Below, in pieces: positions 42,251 to 51,326 of a stretch of DNA of 64,000 bases. Every line of letters starts with the position of its first letter. Position 1 is the stretch's first letter. Both the position numbers and the translations under genes were made by a program. The DNA lies in NCBI GenBank assembly GCA_947493285.1, contig CANLQH010000001.1, forward strand, positions 496,001 to 560,000. The letters run 5' to 3'. This stretch comes from an uncultured Tenacibaculum sp. (lineage in GTDB: Bacteria; Bacteroidota; Bacteroidia; Flavobacteriales; Flavobacteriaceae). A model generated the notes under the pieces. That model did not search any database and was not told the origin of the DNA. It saw nothing but the letters and a program-made list of their open reading frames with translations.

Positions 42251-42916
42251 ATGAAAAAAACTACGCTTACAATCTTATTAATATTACTCTCTTTAAATAC
42301 AATAAGAATTTACTCTCAAGCATCTGTTTGTGAAACTAAAAAAGAAGATGAAGTTGATTTGAATACAATCACTTTTAATAAATGTGAAATAACCCAAAAG
42401 AAAACAGATGTAAAAAGAATAAGTAGAACGAGAATTATCAGAAAAAGAACTACATCAAATACTCGCCTAAGAAAAACTTCAAACTATTTAGGATTAAAAA
42501 AAAGTGAAATTAATTTTGAGGCAAATAGTAAAAACCTTCCCTCTTTAAAACTTATTTCAAAACCACAAAAAGTGTTATTCTCTTTAGTTGATGAAATTCC
42601 AATGTTTGAATCTTGTCAAGTTTCTACTAGACAGGAAAACATTAAATGTTTCAACAGAACTTTAAACAAATACCTAACAAAAAACTTTAATCCAGATCAT
42701 TTTACTGACAATTCTATTAATTCTAAAATATTTATTCAATTTCAAATAGATATTAATGGAAAAATTAAAAACACACTTATAAAAACAAACAATAAACTAA
42801 TAATTAAAGAGTTAAAGAAAACAATAAAGAAATTACCTCTATTAAGATCTGGAAAAGAAAATGGGCTCCCCGTAATAGTAATACATTCATTCCCTCTTAA
42901 CTTAACATTAAATTAA
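42251..42916 (+). CDS. Secreted protein with a degenerate TonB C-terminal domain
   Basis: 221 residues. Signal peptide to about 23 (RIYSQ), a short acidic segment with two Cys, a basic Arg/Lys-rich linker (RISRTRIIRKRTTSNTR), then one TonB-C-like domain (about 110-221). It shares with its two downstream paralogs the LVDEIPMFESC opening and the C-x10-CF pair, but the NFxYPxEA and GKHNGK blocks are eroded. No ExbB/D-type N-terminal anchor, so likely periplasmic. First and most diverged member of a tandem trio. Confidence 0.75.
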   Translation: MKKTTLTILLILLSLNTIRIYSQASVCETKKEDEVDLNTITFNKCEITQKKTDVKRISRTRIIRKRTTSNTRLRKTSNYLGLKKSEINFEANSKNLPSLKLISKPQKVLFSLVDEIPMFESCQVSTRQENIKCFNRTLNKYLTKNFNPDHFTDNSINSKIFIQFQIDINGKIKNTLIKTNNKLIIKELKKTIKKLPLLRSGKENGLPVIVIHSFPLNLTLN

Positions 42917-42981
42917 TATTGGGGTTGCTTAGAAATATTATTTTCACGTTCTGAAAAACAAACCCCTAAATTAACTAAACT

Positions 42982-44091
42982 ATGAAATTTCCCTTCAGCA
43001 TGGTTATAGTAGCTATTTTTGTATCTACTCTAGCTACTTCTCAAGAAAAATGTGACACTCCAAATGAAAATACTGTAGAAGACCTTAACTCTATTAGTAT
43101 TACAAAATGTTCTATTGACGATGTTAAAAATGCATTAGAAGCTAGTGAGAACAAAAAAATATCTGTAAGAAAACATGTTAGAAAGTCTAAACAAAATAGT
43201 ATTTCTATCAACACTAACAATAAAGTTCAAGAAATAAAAAGTAAAACTTTATTACTACAAGAGTTAAGTATTAAAAATGATGTTGTTTCTTCATTAAAAA
43301 AAATACCATTTCATTTAGTAGAACAAATTCCTTTATTCAATAAATGTGAAGACTCTCCTTTACTAGAACAATCTAGATGTTTTAAAGAGCAAATGATTAA
43401 ACATGTAGTTAGGAACTTTAACTACCCCAGAGAAGCTGCTATAAAAGGCATTGAAGGTAAAGTTTTAGTTCAATTTACAATTAATAAAGAAGGAGAAGTT
43501 GTTAATATAAAAAAGAAAGGACCTGAAAATGGTGAACTTTTAGAAAAAGAAGCTGTAAGATTAATAAAAAAACTCCCAAAATTTATTCCTGGAAAACATA
43601 AAGGAAATATTGTTAATGTTAAATACAATATTCCTATAACGTTTAAAGTTCCTAAAAAGGAAAAAGAATTAGAAAAAGAAAATTTAATAACTAATCCTTC
43701 AAACAGCCCTTCTTCGTACGTTTCACAAGTACCTTTTCATTTAGTTGAAGAAATTCCACTTTTTTCAAAATGTATAAATAGCCAGATTAAAGAAAAAATA
43801 GGTTGTTTTGAGCAACAAATGATAAACCATGTTACATCGAACTTTAATTACCCTAAGGAGGCTATCCAGATGGGAATAGAAGGTAAAGTTCTTGTTCTGT
43901 TTACAATAAATGAAAATGGTGACGTTGTTGATATTACAAAAAAAGGACCAAAAAATGGAGAACTACTAGAAAAAGAAGCCGAAAGATTAATATCTATTCT
44001 TCCTAAGTTTACTCCAGGTAAACATAACGGAAAAAAAGTTATGGTAAAATACGCATTACCTATCATTTTTAGAAGTCCAAAAAAGAGCTAA
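42982..44091 (+). CDS. Secreted protein with two TonB C-terminal domains
   Basis: 369 residues. Signal peptide of about 20 residues (STLATSQ), short acidic Cys-pair segment, basic linker, then two tandem TonB-C domains at about 107-222 and 250-364. Each has FHLVEQIPLF or FHLVEEIPLF, C-x10-CF (122/133 and 264/275), NFNYPxEA, GIEGKVLVxFTIN, GPxNGELLEKEA and LPKFxPGKHxG. The TonB-C fold normally binds TonB boxes of outer-membrane receptors; here no membrane anchor or Pro-rich spacer exists. Likely a periplasmic modulator of TonB-dependent uptake, by inference. Confidence 0.85.
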   Translation: MKFPFSMVIVAIFVSTLATSQEKCDTPNENTVEDLNSISITKCSIDDVKNALEASENKKISVRKHVRKSKQNSISINTNNKVQEIKSKTLLLQELSIKNDVVSSLKKIPFHLVEQIPLFNKCEDSPLLEQSRCFKEQMIKHVVRNFNYPREAAIKGIEGKVLVQFTINKEGEVVNIKKKGPENGELLEKEAVRLIKKLPKFIPGKHKGNIVNVKYNIPITFKVPKKEKELEKENLITNPSNSPSSYVSQVPFHLVEEIPLFSKCINSQIKEKIGCFEQQMINHVTSNFNYPKEAIQMGIEGKVLVLFTINENGDVVDITKKGPKNGELLEKEAERLISILPKFTPGKHNGKKVMVKYALPIIFRSPKKS

Positions 44092-44138
44092 AATAAATTA
44101 TAGAAGATATTACATTTACACAAAATACTTTTTATTTC

Positions 44139-44159
44139 CTGTTACTATTTCAGTAACAG
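44139..44159 (+). terminator. Hairpin between the second and third TonB-C genes
   Basis: CTGTTACT / AGTAACAG around a 5-base loop, 48 bases after the stop at 44091. The T tract is absent, so it may be a weak terminator, an RNA processing or stabilising stem, or an operator for the next gene. Confidence 0.45.
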
Positions 44160-44275
44160 CGCTTTAACAAATAAAAAAAAGTTGTTTTTTGTTTGCATGT
44201 GTTCATATTTTTTATATTTTTACCACCTAATAATACGTTAACTTATTTGTTAACCCCTTAAAATAGAGTGCGATT

Positions 44276-45415
44276 ATGAAGAAATTCCCCTTACTAGTAG
44301 CAGCTATGCTAGTGTCTATGATGGCTGTTGCACAACAAGAAGTGTGTGAAACTGCTGATGAATCAATTGCTGACCCAAACAGTATTACAAAATGTGCCAT
44401 AGAAGACACTAAAGATGGCGGAAAAAAGCAACTATCTATTGAAGTATCTACAAGAAGACGTGTCGTTCGTAAAAAGAATGAAGCTGTTTCTGCAATTGGA
44501 GGAACTGGTTCTTCTCAAAAAGTAGCCGATATTAAACAAAATTCTTTATTAATTGGAAAACTTGAATTAGAAGATAACTCTGCTACTATTGAAAAAGTTC
44601 CTTTTAACCTAGTTGAAGAAATTCCATTATTTAAAAAATGTAATAACGTTCCTTTAATAAAGCAGGCTAAGTGTTTTGAAACACAAATGTCTAAGCATAT
44701 AATTGGTAACTTTAAATATCCTCAAGAAGCTTTGGATAAGGGAATTCAAGGACGTGTTTTAGTACAGTTTACTATTAATCAATCAGGTGATGTAGAAAGC
44801 ATACAAATGAGAGGACCCAAAGATGGAGAGTTATTAGAAAAAGAAGCTAGTAGAATTGTAAATAAATTACCTAAATTTATTCCTGGTAAACACAATGGTA
44901 AAACTGTAAAAGTTAAATATGGTGTTCCAATTTCTTTTAGACATCCAGATGCCGCAGTTGCTTCATCTTATAGTAAGAAGAAAACTGTTAAGAGAAAGCC
45001 TATAAGAAAAGTTATCAAGAAAAAAGAAGGGATAAAAGAATCTTTAATTACTGATTTCGTGAAATTTTCTGAAGTACAAAGCATCCCTCAATTTAAAGCT
45101 TGTTTAAAAGCTTCAGACACTCAGAAAATAAACTGTTTTAACGAAAGAATGGGTAGCCATATTCAAAGGAACTTTAATTATCCTGAAGCAGCAGCAGCTC
45201 AAAATATTGAAGGAAAAGTATGGGTGCGCTTTATTATAGGTAAGGATGGTAAAGTCAGCAACTTTAAAGTCAAAGGTCCTAAAAATGGACAACTTTTAGA
45301 ACAAGAAGCACAAAGAATGGTTTCTAAATTACCTAAATTTATTCCTGGTAAACATAATGGAAAAGATGCCAATGTTGAATACTACATCCCTATTAAGTTT
45401 AGTTTACAAGAGTAG
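44276..45415 (+). CDS. Secreted protein with two TonB C-terminal domains
   Basis: 379 residues, paralog of the preceding gene. Signal peptide ends MMAVAQ (about 20); Cys-pair segment (CETADE to TKC); basic linker RRRVVRKKNEA; TonB-C domains at about 105-222 and 263-378 joined by a Lys-rich linker (KKKTVKRKPIRKVIKKK). Both domains keep C-x10-CF, NFxYPxEA, GKHNGK and the final beta strand. Its spacing of 184 bases from the previous gene and a TTTG...TATATTTT-like region suggest a separate promoter. Ends at a strong hairpin. Confidence 0.85.
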   Translation: MKKFPLLVAAMLVSMMAVAQQEVCETADESIADPNSITKCAIEDTKDGGKKQLSIEVSTRRRVVRKKNEAVSAIGGTGSSQKVADIKQNSLLIGKLELEDNSATIEKVPFNLVEEIPLFKKCNNVPLIKQAKCFETQMSKHIIGNFKYPQEALDKGIQGRVLVQFTINQSGDVESIQMRGPKDGELLEKEASRIVNKLPKFIPGKHNGKTVKVKYGVPISFRHPDAAVASSYSKKKTVKRKPIRKVIKKKEGIKESLITDFVKFSEVQSIPQFKACLKASDTQKINCFNERMGSHIQRNFNYPEAAAAQNIEGKVWVRFIIGKDGKVSNFKVKGPKNGQLLEQEAQRMVSKLPKFIPGKHNGKDANVEYYIPIKFSLQE

Positions 45416-45441
45416 ACTTAATACTCAATAAAAATATTATA

Positions 45442-45472
45442 AAAAAGAGAAGCCTAATGCTTCTCTTTTTTT
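45442..45472 (+). terminator. Terminator of the TonB-C gene cluster
   Basis: Arms AAAAAGAGAAGC / GCTTCTCTTTTT with a 5-base loop and a T tract, 26 bases after the stop. Confidence 0.92.
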
Positions 45473-45606
45473 ATTCTTAAATAGCATAAATATAATCTAG
45501 TATTCCTTAATAAATCTACTCATCTTTTACTTAATTTATATAATGATATGGGTGAACTATCATTTTACAATTAATCTAACTAAAATCACTTATTTACTGT
45601 TTATTT

Positions 45607-46062
45607 TTAACACGAAGTATCGGCAATAATTTTCCATTCGTCATTTATCTTTTTAAAGATAATCATGAAAACACCATTAGCATCTCCAACTTCTCTTTTT
45701 AAATGATATTCACCCATTACAAAATAAGCTCCGTTATTTATTTTTGAAATGTCATTAACCTTAAAATTAAGCTTTCCTGAATGTTTAGCTGTTGGATATC
45801 CTTTTTTATAATTGGATAAAGTTTTGTCCCAACCAAAAGTAATACCATTACTTCCATAAAATTTTAAAGAATCACTTTTCCAATATCCCTGCATAAAACC
45901 TTCCAAATCATGATTCGACCAAGCTTTTTCTTGAGCTTTCATGATTGCTAAAATTTCCTGTTTGTCTTCTTCTACAGATGTTTCTTTTGATTTCTTTACC
46001 TCAACTACGCATGAAGTCAAAATAAATAACAACCCAAAAACTATAGGATATATTTTTCTCAT
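45607..46062 (-). CDS. SnoaL/NTF2-like (DUF4440-type) lipoprotein
   Basis: 151 residues. Lipobox LTSC at about 15-18 after a hydrophobic leader, so it is a lipoprotein. The mature part is an NTF2-like cone fold with KQEILAIMKAQEKAWSNHDLEGFMQGYW, GSNGITFGWDKTLSNYKKGY and a final EWKIIADTSC. Such proteins bind or isomerise small ligands, and no reaction can be given. It starts 1 base after the MoxR gene ends, so the two are likely one transcript. Confidence 0.82.
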   Translation of the reverse strand: MRKIYPIVFGLLFILTSCVVEVKKSKETSVEEDKQEILAIMKAQEKAWSNHDLEGFMQGYWKSDSLKFYGSNGITFGWDKTLSNYKKGYPTAKHSGKLNFKVNDISKINNGAYFVMGEYHLKREVGDANGVFMIIFKKINDEWKIIADTSC

Positions 46063-46063
46063 C

Positions 46064-47017
46064 TTAAAATAATGAATTAATAATTTCTTTTACAGTTACC
46101 CCTTCTGCCTCTGCTTTATAATTCTTTACTATTCTATGAGATAAAATAGGAATAGCTACTGCTTGCACGTCTTCAATATCTGGAGAGTACTTTCCTTTTA
46201 CAGCTGCATGGGCTTTGGCCGCTAAAATTAAATTTTGTGAAGCTCTTGGGCCAGCTCCCCAATCGATATATTTTTTAATTAAATCTGTTTCTTTATCTGA
46301 TTTAGGACGCGTTTTGCCTACTAAACCTACAGCATATTCAACCACATTATCTGCAACTGGTATTTTACGTATTAATTTTTGAACTTCAATAATCTCTTGC
46401 GTTGAAAAAATAGAATTTACTTTTTGACTGATATTAGAAGTAGTATTCTTAACAACTTGTACTTCTTCATCAAAAGTTGGATACTCTAAATGAATTGAAA
46501 ACATAAAACGATCTAACTGTGCTTCTGGTAACGGATACGTCCCTTCTTGCTCAATTGGATTCTGAGTTGCTAATACAAAAAATGGTAAATCTAACTTATA
46601 ATGATGTCCTGCAATTGTAACCGATTTCTCTTGCATTGCTTCTAATAAAGCTGCTTGCGTTTTTGGTGGTGTACGGTTAATCTCATCTGCTAAAATTATA
46701 TTAGAAAAAATAGGTCCCTTTATAAATTTGAACTGACGATTTTCGTCTAAAATTTCGCTCCCTAAAATATCAGATGGCATTAAATCTGGTGTAAACTGAA
46801 TGCGATTAAAATTTAAACCTAAAGCGCTCGAAATCGTATTAACTAACAAAGTTTTTGCTAATCCAGGCACTCCAATTAAAAGTGAATGTCCGCCACACAG
46901 AATAGACAACAATGTATAATCTACTGCTTCTTGCTGCCCTACAATAACTTTACCTATTTCTTGTTGAAGTTCGTTAAACTTTTTTACTAAATCGTTTACA
47001 GCAGTTACGTCTGACAT
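46064..47017 (-). CDS. MoxR-family AAA+ ATPase
   Basis: 317 residues. Walker A GVPGLAKT in LLIGVPGLAKTLLVNT, Walker B ILADEINRTPPKTQAALLEAM, sensor 1 FVLATQNPIEQEGTYPLPEAQLDRFMF, and the lid with RAS/arginine finger block GAGPRASQNLILAAKA. MoxR proteins act as chaperones with VWA-domain partners. The usual neighbours (DUF58 and VWA genes) are not next to it; downstream is only the small lipoprotein. The one VWA gene in the window, at 579-2618, belongs to a different transcription unit. Confidence 0.93.
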   Translation of the reverse strand: MSDVTAVNDLVKKFNELQQEIGKVIVGQQEAVDYTLLSILCGGHSLLIGVPGLAKTLLVNTISSALGLNFNRIQFTPDLMPSDILGSEILDENRQFKFIKGPIFSNIILADEINRTPPKTQAALLEAMQEKSVTIAGHHYKLDLPFFVLATQNPIEQEGTYPLPEAQLDRFMFSIHLEYPTFDEEVQVVKNTTSNISQKVNSIFSTQEIIEVQKLIRKIPVADNVVEYAVGLVGKTRPKSDKETDLIKKYIDWGAGPRASQNLILAAKAHAAVKGKYSPDIEDVQAVAIPILSHRIVKNYKAEAEGVTVKEIINSLF

Positions 47018-47065
47018 AGCTTATCTTTTATATTTTTAATTCAATTACAAACTTTTATAAAGTAA

Positions 47066-47088
47066 GATTCCCGCTTTACGCGGGAATC
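47066..47088 (-). terminator. Terminator-like hairpin after the SurA-like operon
   Basis: GATTCCCGC / GCGGGAATC with a 5-base loop, lying between moxR (start 47017) and the SurA-like gene (stop 47113). The tail on the minus strand is only moderately T-rich. The stem repeats that at 16467-16493. Confidence 0.65.
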
Positions 47089-47112
47089 ACAATATACTAA
47101 ATTTATTAAGTA

Positions 47113-48492
47113 CTATTTATTCGATTTCTTCCAATCTTTTTTGAAAGTACATTTTTTATAATCGTTTCCTAATTTGATATAGGTTTCTTGAATTTTATCC
47201 TTCGACCATTTTTCAACTTCCTCTTCTTTTTTCTTTGCTAAAGCAAACTGTTGCATTCTTACGTAATCTTTAACTAGGTCAGCAGTATGTGTTTCGGTTT
47301 TATCCTTTACAAAAATAACTTTGTACATTTTTTCACCCTCACGAGTTTCATCGTAAAAAATATCAGATAAATCTCCTTTTTTAAGCTCACTAATTCTAGC
47401 AAATAAATCTGGAGGCATTCTTGTTAATTCGAAAGTAGTTTCTTGTGTATATGGATTGATTATTAAACCTCCATTATTTTTTGTTTCATCATCTTCTGAA
47501 TACTTTTTTACCGCTTCTTCAAAAGTTAACTTACCTTCTTTAATCTCTTTTACAACTTTCTCTGTAGCTTCTTTTGTTTCTTTTAATTTATCATCTGCAA
47601 TTTCTGGTTGCATTAAAATATGAGAAACATCTCTACCGTTACCTCTTATCTTATTTAATAAAACAATATGGTAACCAAAAGGTGATTTAAAAGGCTCAGA
47701 AATCTCTCCTTCTTCTAAAGAAAAAGCAGCTTCTTTAAACTCTTTTACAAAACCAGTTTCTTTTGTAATAACTCCCATATTTCCTCCATTTTGAGCAACA
47801 CTAGGGTCATCAGAATTAATAATTGCTTTTAACTTAAAACTTGCTCCGTTTTCAACTTGCTTTTTTATTTCATTTAGCTTATTAATAATTCGATCGTTTT
47901 CTTCTTTAGCTGGTTCAGCTTTTAAAACAATCTGAGCAATTTCTACTTCAGCTGGAATCTCTGGCAATTCATTTTTATCTTTTAATCCTTTAAAATACAC
48001 ACGTACTTCCTCTGGAGTAACATCGATAGTTTCAGTAATTTTTTGTTGTTCTCTTTCAATCAACAAGTTTTCTTTTTGAACTCTACCTAGTTCTTTCCTC
48101 ATATCATCAATATCATTAAAACCGTAAGCTTTAATCATTTTTTCTTCACTTCCATATTGATTTGTAAAATAATCGATACTTCTTTGAACTTTACCATCAA
48201 TATCACTTTGAGAAACAACTACACTATCAACCACTGCATGGTGTGCTAACAACTTTTGCTGCATTAGTTCTTCTAGCATCTCACAATTAGATATGGTAAC
48301 TTTACCTTCACTTCTTATATCAAATTCTTGCTTAAACTTTGCAATATCAGAATCTAACACAATGTTTTTACCTATTACTACAGCAATTCCATCTACTTTA
48401 GTTTGTTGAGCATTTACAACTCCTAAACTAGCTAAGAAAAAGGTAAATAAAATACTAGTATTCTTTAAAGTTTTTGTTTTGAATGGCATCAT
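47113..48492 (-). CDS. SurA-like periplasmic peptidyl-prolyl isomerase
   Basis: 459 residues. Signal peptide of about 28 residues ends VVNAQ. A SurA-like N-terminal chaperone region (KVDGIAVVIGKNIVLDSDIAKF, CEMLEELMQQKLLAHHA) is followed by two parvulin domains with the hallmarks GGNMGVI, FGYHIVLL and GGLIINPYT, the second more diverged. SurA carries unfolded outer-membrane proteins through the periplasm, fitting the many barrel proteins here. It overlaps the preceding lipoprotein gene by 38 bases. Confidence 0.9.
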   Translation of the reverse strand: MMPFKTKTLKNTSILFTFFLASLGVVNAQQTKVDGIAVVIGKNIVLDSDIAKFKQEFDIRSEGKVTISNCEMLEELMQQKLLAHHAVVDSVVVSQSDIDGKVQRSIDYFTNQYGSEEKMIKAYGFNDIDDMRKELGRVQKENLLIEREQQKITETIDVTPEEVRVYFKGLKDKNELPEIPAEVEIAQIVLKAEPAKEENDRIINKLNEIKKQVENGASFKLKAIINSDDPSVAQNGGNMGVITKETGFVKEFKEAAFSLEEGEISEPFKSPFGYHIVLLNKIRGNGRDVSHILMQPEIADDKLKETKEATEKVVKEIKEGKLTFEEAVKKYSEDDETKNNGGLIINPYTQETTFELTRMPPDLFARISELKKGDLSDIFYDETREGEKMYKVIFVKDKTETHTADLVKDYVRMQQFALAKKKEEEVEKWSKDKIQETYIKLGNDYKKCTFKKDWKKSNK

Positions 48493-49312
48493 TTATCAGC
48501 GTTTTTTCAATCTCTCTTATTAATTCTAATTTTCTTTTATGTAAAATAATTTGTTTTATCCTCGGACTAACAAATGCTACTGGAGCTATTGCGTTTGTTG
48601 GCAACATATTTTTTACAGCGACCAAATATACTCCTAAACTATCTTCTTTTTGTATGAATTTGGATAATTTTAACAAATTTTGCTTCGGTTCTTCCTGAAA
48701 AGGCGGAATATTTTCTTTTAAATAATCTAAAGTAACCCAAGTTGAATCTTGTAATCGGTAAGATTTAAAGTTTAACAAGTGTCTTTCTAGGTCTTCTCTA
48801 TCTTCTTGCTTATTTGATTTAAACTGAATTATAGTCTCTTTTTTATCTAAAAAATCTTTACCATAATGAATATATTCAAACTGAAATAACTCTTCATTAA
48901 GCTTAAAATTTTCTTTATTTTTATCATAATAAGATTTTATTTCTTCATTACTTACAATTGTATCTAATTGTTGCTTTATCAACCTTTCTTTATATCCGTT
49001 TATATACAAACTTTGTTTATAATCGTTTACTAAATTTTCTATTTCAGTACTATTAACTTCTGATATATTTTCTTCAGCTTTTACTAGTAACAATTGTTGT
49101 TTTGCCCAAGAATTTATCAAACCTTTTACAATAACTAAACTATCTTTTTTAGAAATATTTGCAGGTATCAGTGCTTCAATATCTTTCTTGTATAAATTTT
49201 TATTATACACAGTAGCAATTGGGCGATCTTCTTTAAACGTTTCTGTTTTTAAACTTATTAAGTCACATGAAACGATAAATACTATTATTAAAAAAAAGGT
49301 AACTTTCTTCAC
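48455..49312 (-). CDS. SurA/PpiC-like lipoprotein lacking a clear parvulin domain
   Basis: 285 residues. Lipobox FIVSC near 16 marks a lipoprotein. The body resembles the N-terminal chaperone part of SurA/PrsA (RPIATVYNKNLYKKDIEALIP, VKGLINSWAKQQLLLVKAEENI) but no GG..G.f or FGYH parvulin signatures remain. It lies between two SurA-like genes, abutting one (2 bases) and overlapping the other by 38 bases. Probably a chaperone subunit rather than an isomerase. Confidence 0.8.
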   Translation of the reverse strand: MKKVTFFLIIVFIVSCDLISLKTETFKEDRPIATVYNKNLYKKDIEALIPANISKKDSLVIVKGLINSWAKQQLLLVKAEENISEVNSTEIENLVNDYKQSLYINGYKERLIKQQLDTIVSNEEIKSYYDKNKENFKLNEELFQFEYIHYGKDFLDKKETIIQFKSNKQEDREDLERHLLNFKSYRLQDSTWVTLDYLKENIPPFQEEPKQNLLKLSKFIQKEDSLGVYLVAVKNMLPTNAIAPVAFVSPRIKQIILHKRKLELIREIEKTLINDAIQNKNFKEY

Positions 49313-49314
49313 TT

Positions 49315-50925
49315 TTAAGATTGATTATATTTTTTTTTCAACTTCTTTAATGCTCTTTCTTTAATTACAATCGTACTCTTTTTCTTTAAATCGTTTACTA
49401 ATTCTTTTTCTAATTGCTTTTGATAATCATTCATTACCAAACCTCTAATTTCTTCTAGTTTCTTATTATATTTATCCTGATTACTTAAATAAAACTCTTT
49501 AAGTCCAGAAGTATCTTTACTTGATTTATCCCAAATTTCTTTCTGCATTAAATCAAACAACAGTAAACCTTCTTTGTATTCTAATAAAGTATGTTTATAA
49601 GCAGGTTCTTTATTAACCAAATCCTCTTTAAAATACTCAATTATTTGATGGTTTTTAAACTTCTCATACAAGCTTTTAATTGACGGATTATGGTTATGTC
49701 CTATAAACTTTAAAAACTCTTTCTGATAAACATTCTTATCTTCTATTGAAAATAATACTTCTTTTAAGTCTTTCTTTTTTAGTTGATGCGTATTTGAATT
49801 AAAAAAATCAATTAAAGCCTGATTATTTTCTACAACTTTATATTCTTTTTTTAATTTATCTATTACCGATTGTTTAGATAATGTTGCTCTACTTGTGCTT
49901 TTTACCTTTCTTATCAACTCCTTTTTCTCTTCATCAAATGAACCTATCGGATATTTTTTTAGTAGCTTAACAATATGCCAACCAAATCTTGTTTTAAATG
50001 GCTTGCTATATGCTCCTATACTTTGTAACTCTCTAACAGTATTCTCGAAAGGTTCTACCATCGATCCAGTTCCGAATTTTGGCAACTTACCTCCTAAAGA
50101 AACTGTTCCAACATCTTCTGAGTATTGCTTAACCACCTCATTAAAATCAACTCCTGATTTTAATTTTTGATACGCTGAGTCGATTTTTGTTTTACCAATA
50201 GTACCTTTACCTCTAACCAATATATGGGCTACTTCAAACTCTCCTTTAGATGGTCGTTTATCATCTACTTTGATAATATGATACCCAAATCTTGTTTTAA
50301 AAGGTTTAGACACTGCTCCTTTTTCAGTATTATATGCCATATCTTCAAAAGGATACACCATTTTAAAAACAGAAAAATACCCCAAATTACCTCCATTTAA
50401 TTTCACTGAAGGATCTTCAGACACTTCCTTTGCAACACTTTCAAAAGACTCGCCTTTTAAAATTCGCTCTCTAGCATCAGTAATTTGTTTATATAAAAAC
50501 GAAGTATCTACCTCAATACTGTTAGCTTTAGGAATCTTAATTAAAATATGACTAACCTTAACATCAGTCTTTTTTCTAGTATAAGACTCTTTTACTAACC
50601 TTTCTAAATATGCTTCATCTTGTAAATAAGGAGCTATTAATTGTTTTTTATAGCCTTCTAACTCTCTTTTATATTTTTTTAAAGTGTCTAGTTTTAAATT
50701 ATATGCTTCTTGTACTTTTAACTTATAATTGATGTATAAATTCAGGTAATTATCTATATTTTTTGAATCTTCATTGTCAACAATATCTAAGTTTTTTTTG
50801 TAGACCTCTTCAAATTCAGAAACAAATACTTGCTTATCATTTATACGAAACAACTCTTTATCTTTTTGAGCAAAAGAAAAAGAACTCACTAAAAGAAATA
50901 GTAAAAATGAGAATTTCTTACACAT
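49315..50925 (-). CDS. Periplasmic peptidyl-prolyl isomerase with two parvulin domains
   Basis: 536 residues. Signal peptide of about 19 residues ends SSFSFAQ. The N-terminal chaperone helices (LFRINDKQVFVSEFEEVYKKN) lead to parvulin domain 1 at about 123-228 (VSHILIKIPKA, NGGNLGYFSVFKMV, FGYHIIKVDDKRP) and domain 2 at about 230-330 (VAHILVRGKG, GGKLPKFGTGSMVEPFE, FGWHIVKLLK). A long helical tail follows. Starts 3 bases after the DUF493 gene's stop and is coupled to the SurA-like genes that follow. Confidence 0.9.
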   Translation of the reverse strand: MCKKFSFLLFLLVSSFSFAQKDKELFRINDKQVFVSEFEEVYKKNLDIVDNEDSKNIDNYLNLYINYKLKVQEAYNLKLDTLKKYKRELEGYKKQLIAPYLQDEAYLERLVKESYTRKKTDVKVSHILIKIPKANSIEVDTSFLYKQITDARERILKGESFESVAKEVSEDPSVKLNGGNLGYFSVFKMVYPFEDMAYNTEKGAVSKPFKTRFGYHIIKVDDKRPSKGEFEVAHILVRGKGTIGKTKIDSAYQKLKSGVDFNEVVKQYSEDVGTVSLGGKLPKFGTGSMVEPFENTVRELQSIGAYSKPFKTRFGWHIVKLLKKYPIGSFDEEKKELIRKVKSTSRATLSKQSVIDKLKKEYKVVENNQALIDFFNSNTHQLKKKDLKEVLFSIEDKNVYQKEFLKFIGHNHNPSIKSLYEKFKNHQIIEYFKEDLVNKEPAYKHTLLEYKEGLLLFDLMQKEIWDKSSKDTSGLKEFYLSNQDKYNKKLEEIRGLVMNDYQKQLEKELVNDLKKKSTIVIKERALKKLKKKYNQS

Positions 50926-50928
50926 GGC

Positions 50929-51210
50929 TTATAACGAAATTATTCCTTTAATAGCTTCAGCCTTTTTATAATAATCGATTACTATATCTGCATTTTTAAC
51001 CGTAATATGTATTGATAAACTAACGTATTTACCTGTTTTAGATTTTTTAGTTTCTATAACTGCGCCTCCTTTATCAAATAATTCTTTTACTTCTTCTTCT
51101 TGATTTCCATCGGTTGGTACAATAAACTTATATAAATACTTAGCTGGAAAAGTGGTTGTATCTTCTAATTGCGCTTTTAATTTTACGTAAAATGCTTCTC
51201 TATCTGACAT
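50929..51210 (-). CDS. DUF493 (YbeD-like) protein
   Basis: 93 residues with an ACT-like ferredoxin fold: FPAKYLYKFIVPTDGN, SKTGKYVSLSIHITVKNADIVIDYYKKA and a short end are typical of DUF493. E. coli YbeD structure is known, function unsettled. First gene of the SurA-like operon; its stop is 3 bases before the next ATG. Confidence 0.85.
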   Translation of the reverse strand: MSDREAFYVKLKAQLEDTTTFPAKYLYKFIVPTDGNQEEEVKELFDKGGAVIETKKSKTGKYVSLSIHITVKNADIVIDYYKKAEAIKGIISL

Positions 51211-51314
51211 ATTGTTTTTTATTATTCTATTTTTTAATTAATCATCATAAAGTGTACCTAAAAATGATGAAACACAAAATTACACTATTTATTACATTTA
51301 TAAATTGAATCTTT

Positions 51315-51322
51315 TATTTTTG
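51315..51322 (+). promoter_or_regulatory. -7 element of the NTPase-recQ-fmt operon
   Basis: TATTTTTG ends 4 bases before the ATG at 51327. Only a TTTA is seen near -33. If active, the mRNA would be leaderless or nearly so. Confidence 0.5.
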
Positions 51323-51326
51323 CCAA

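Noticed and set aside
42917..42981. GGGGTTG / CAAACCCC imperfect inverted repeat before the second TonB-C gene as operator or terminator
   Set aside because: Arms are about 35 bases apart and do not pair exactly; no T tract and no second copy found.
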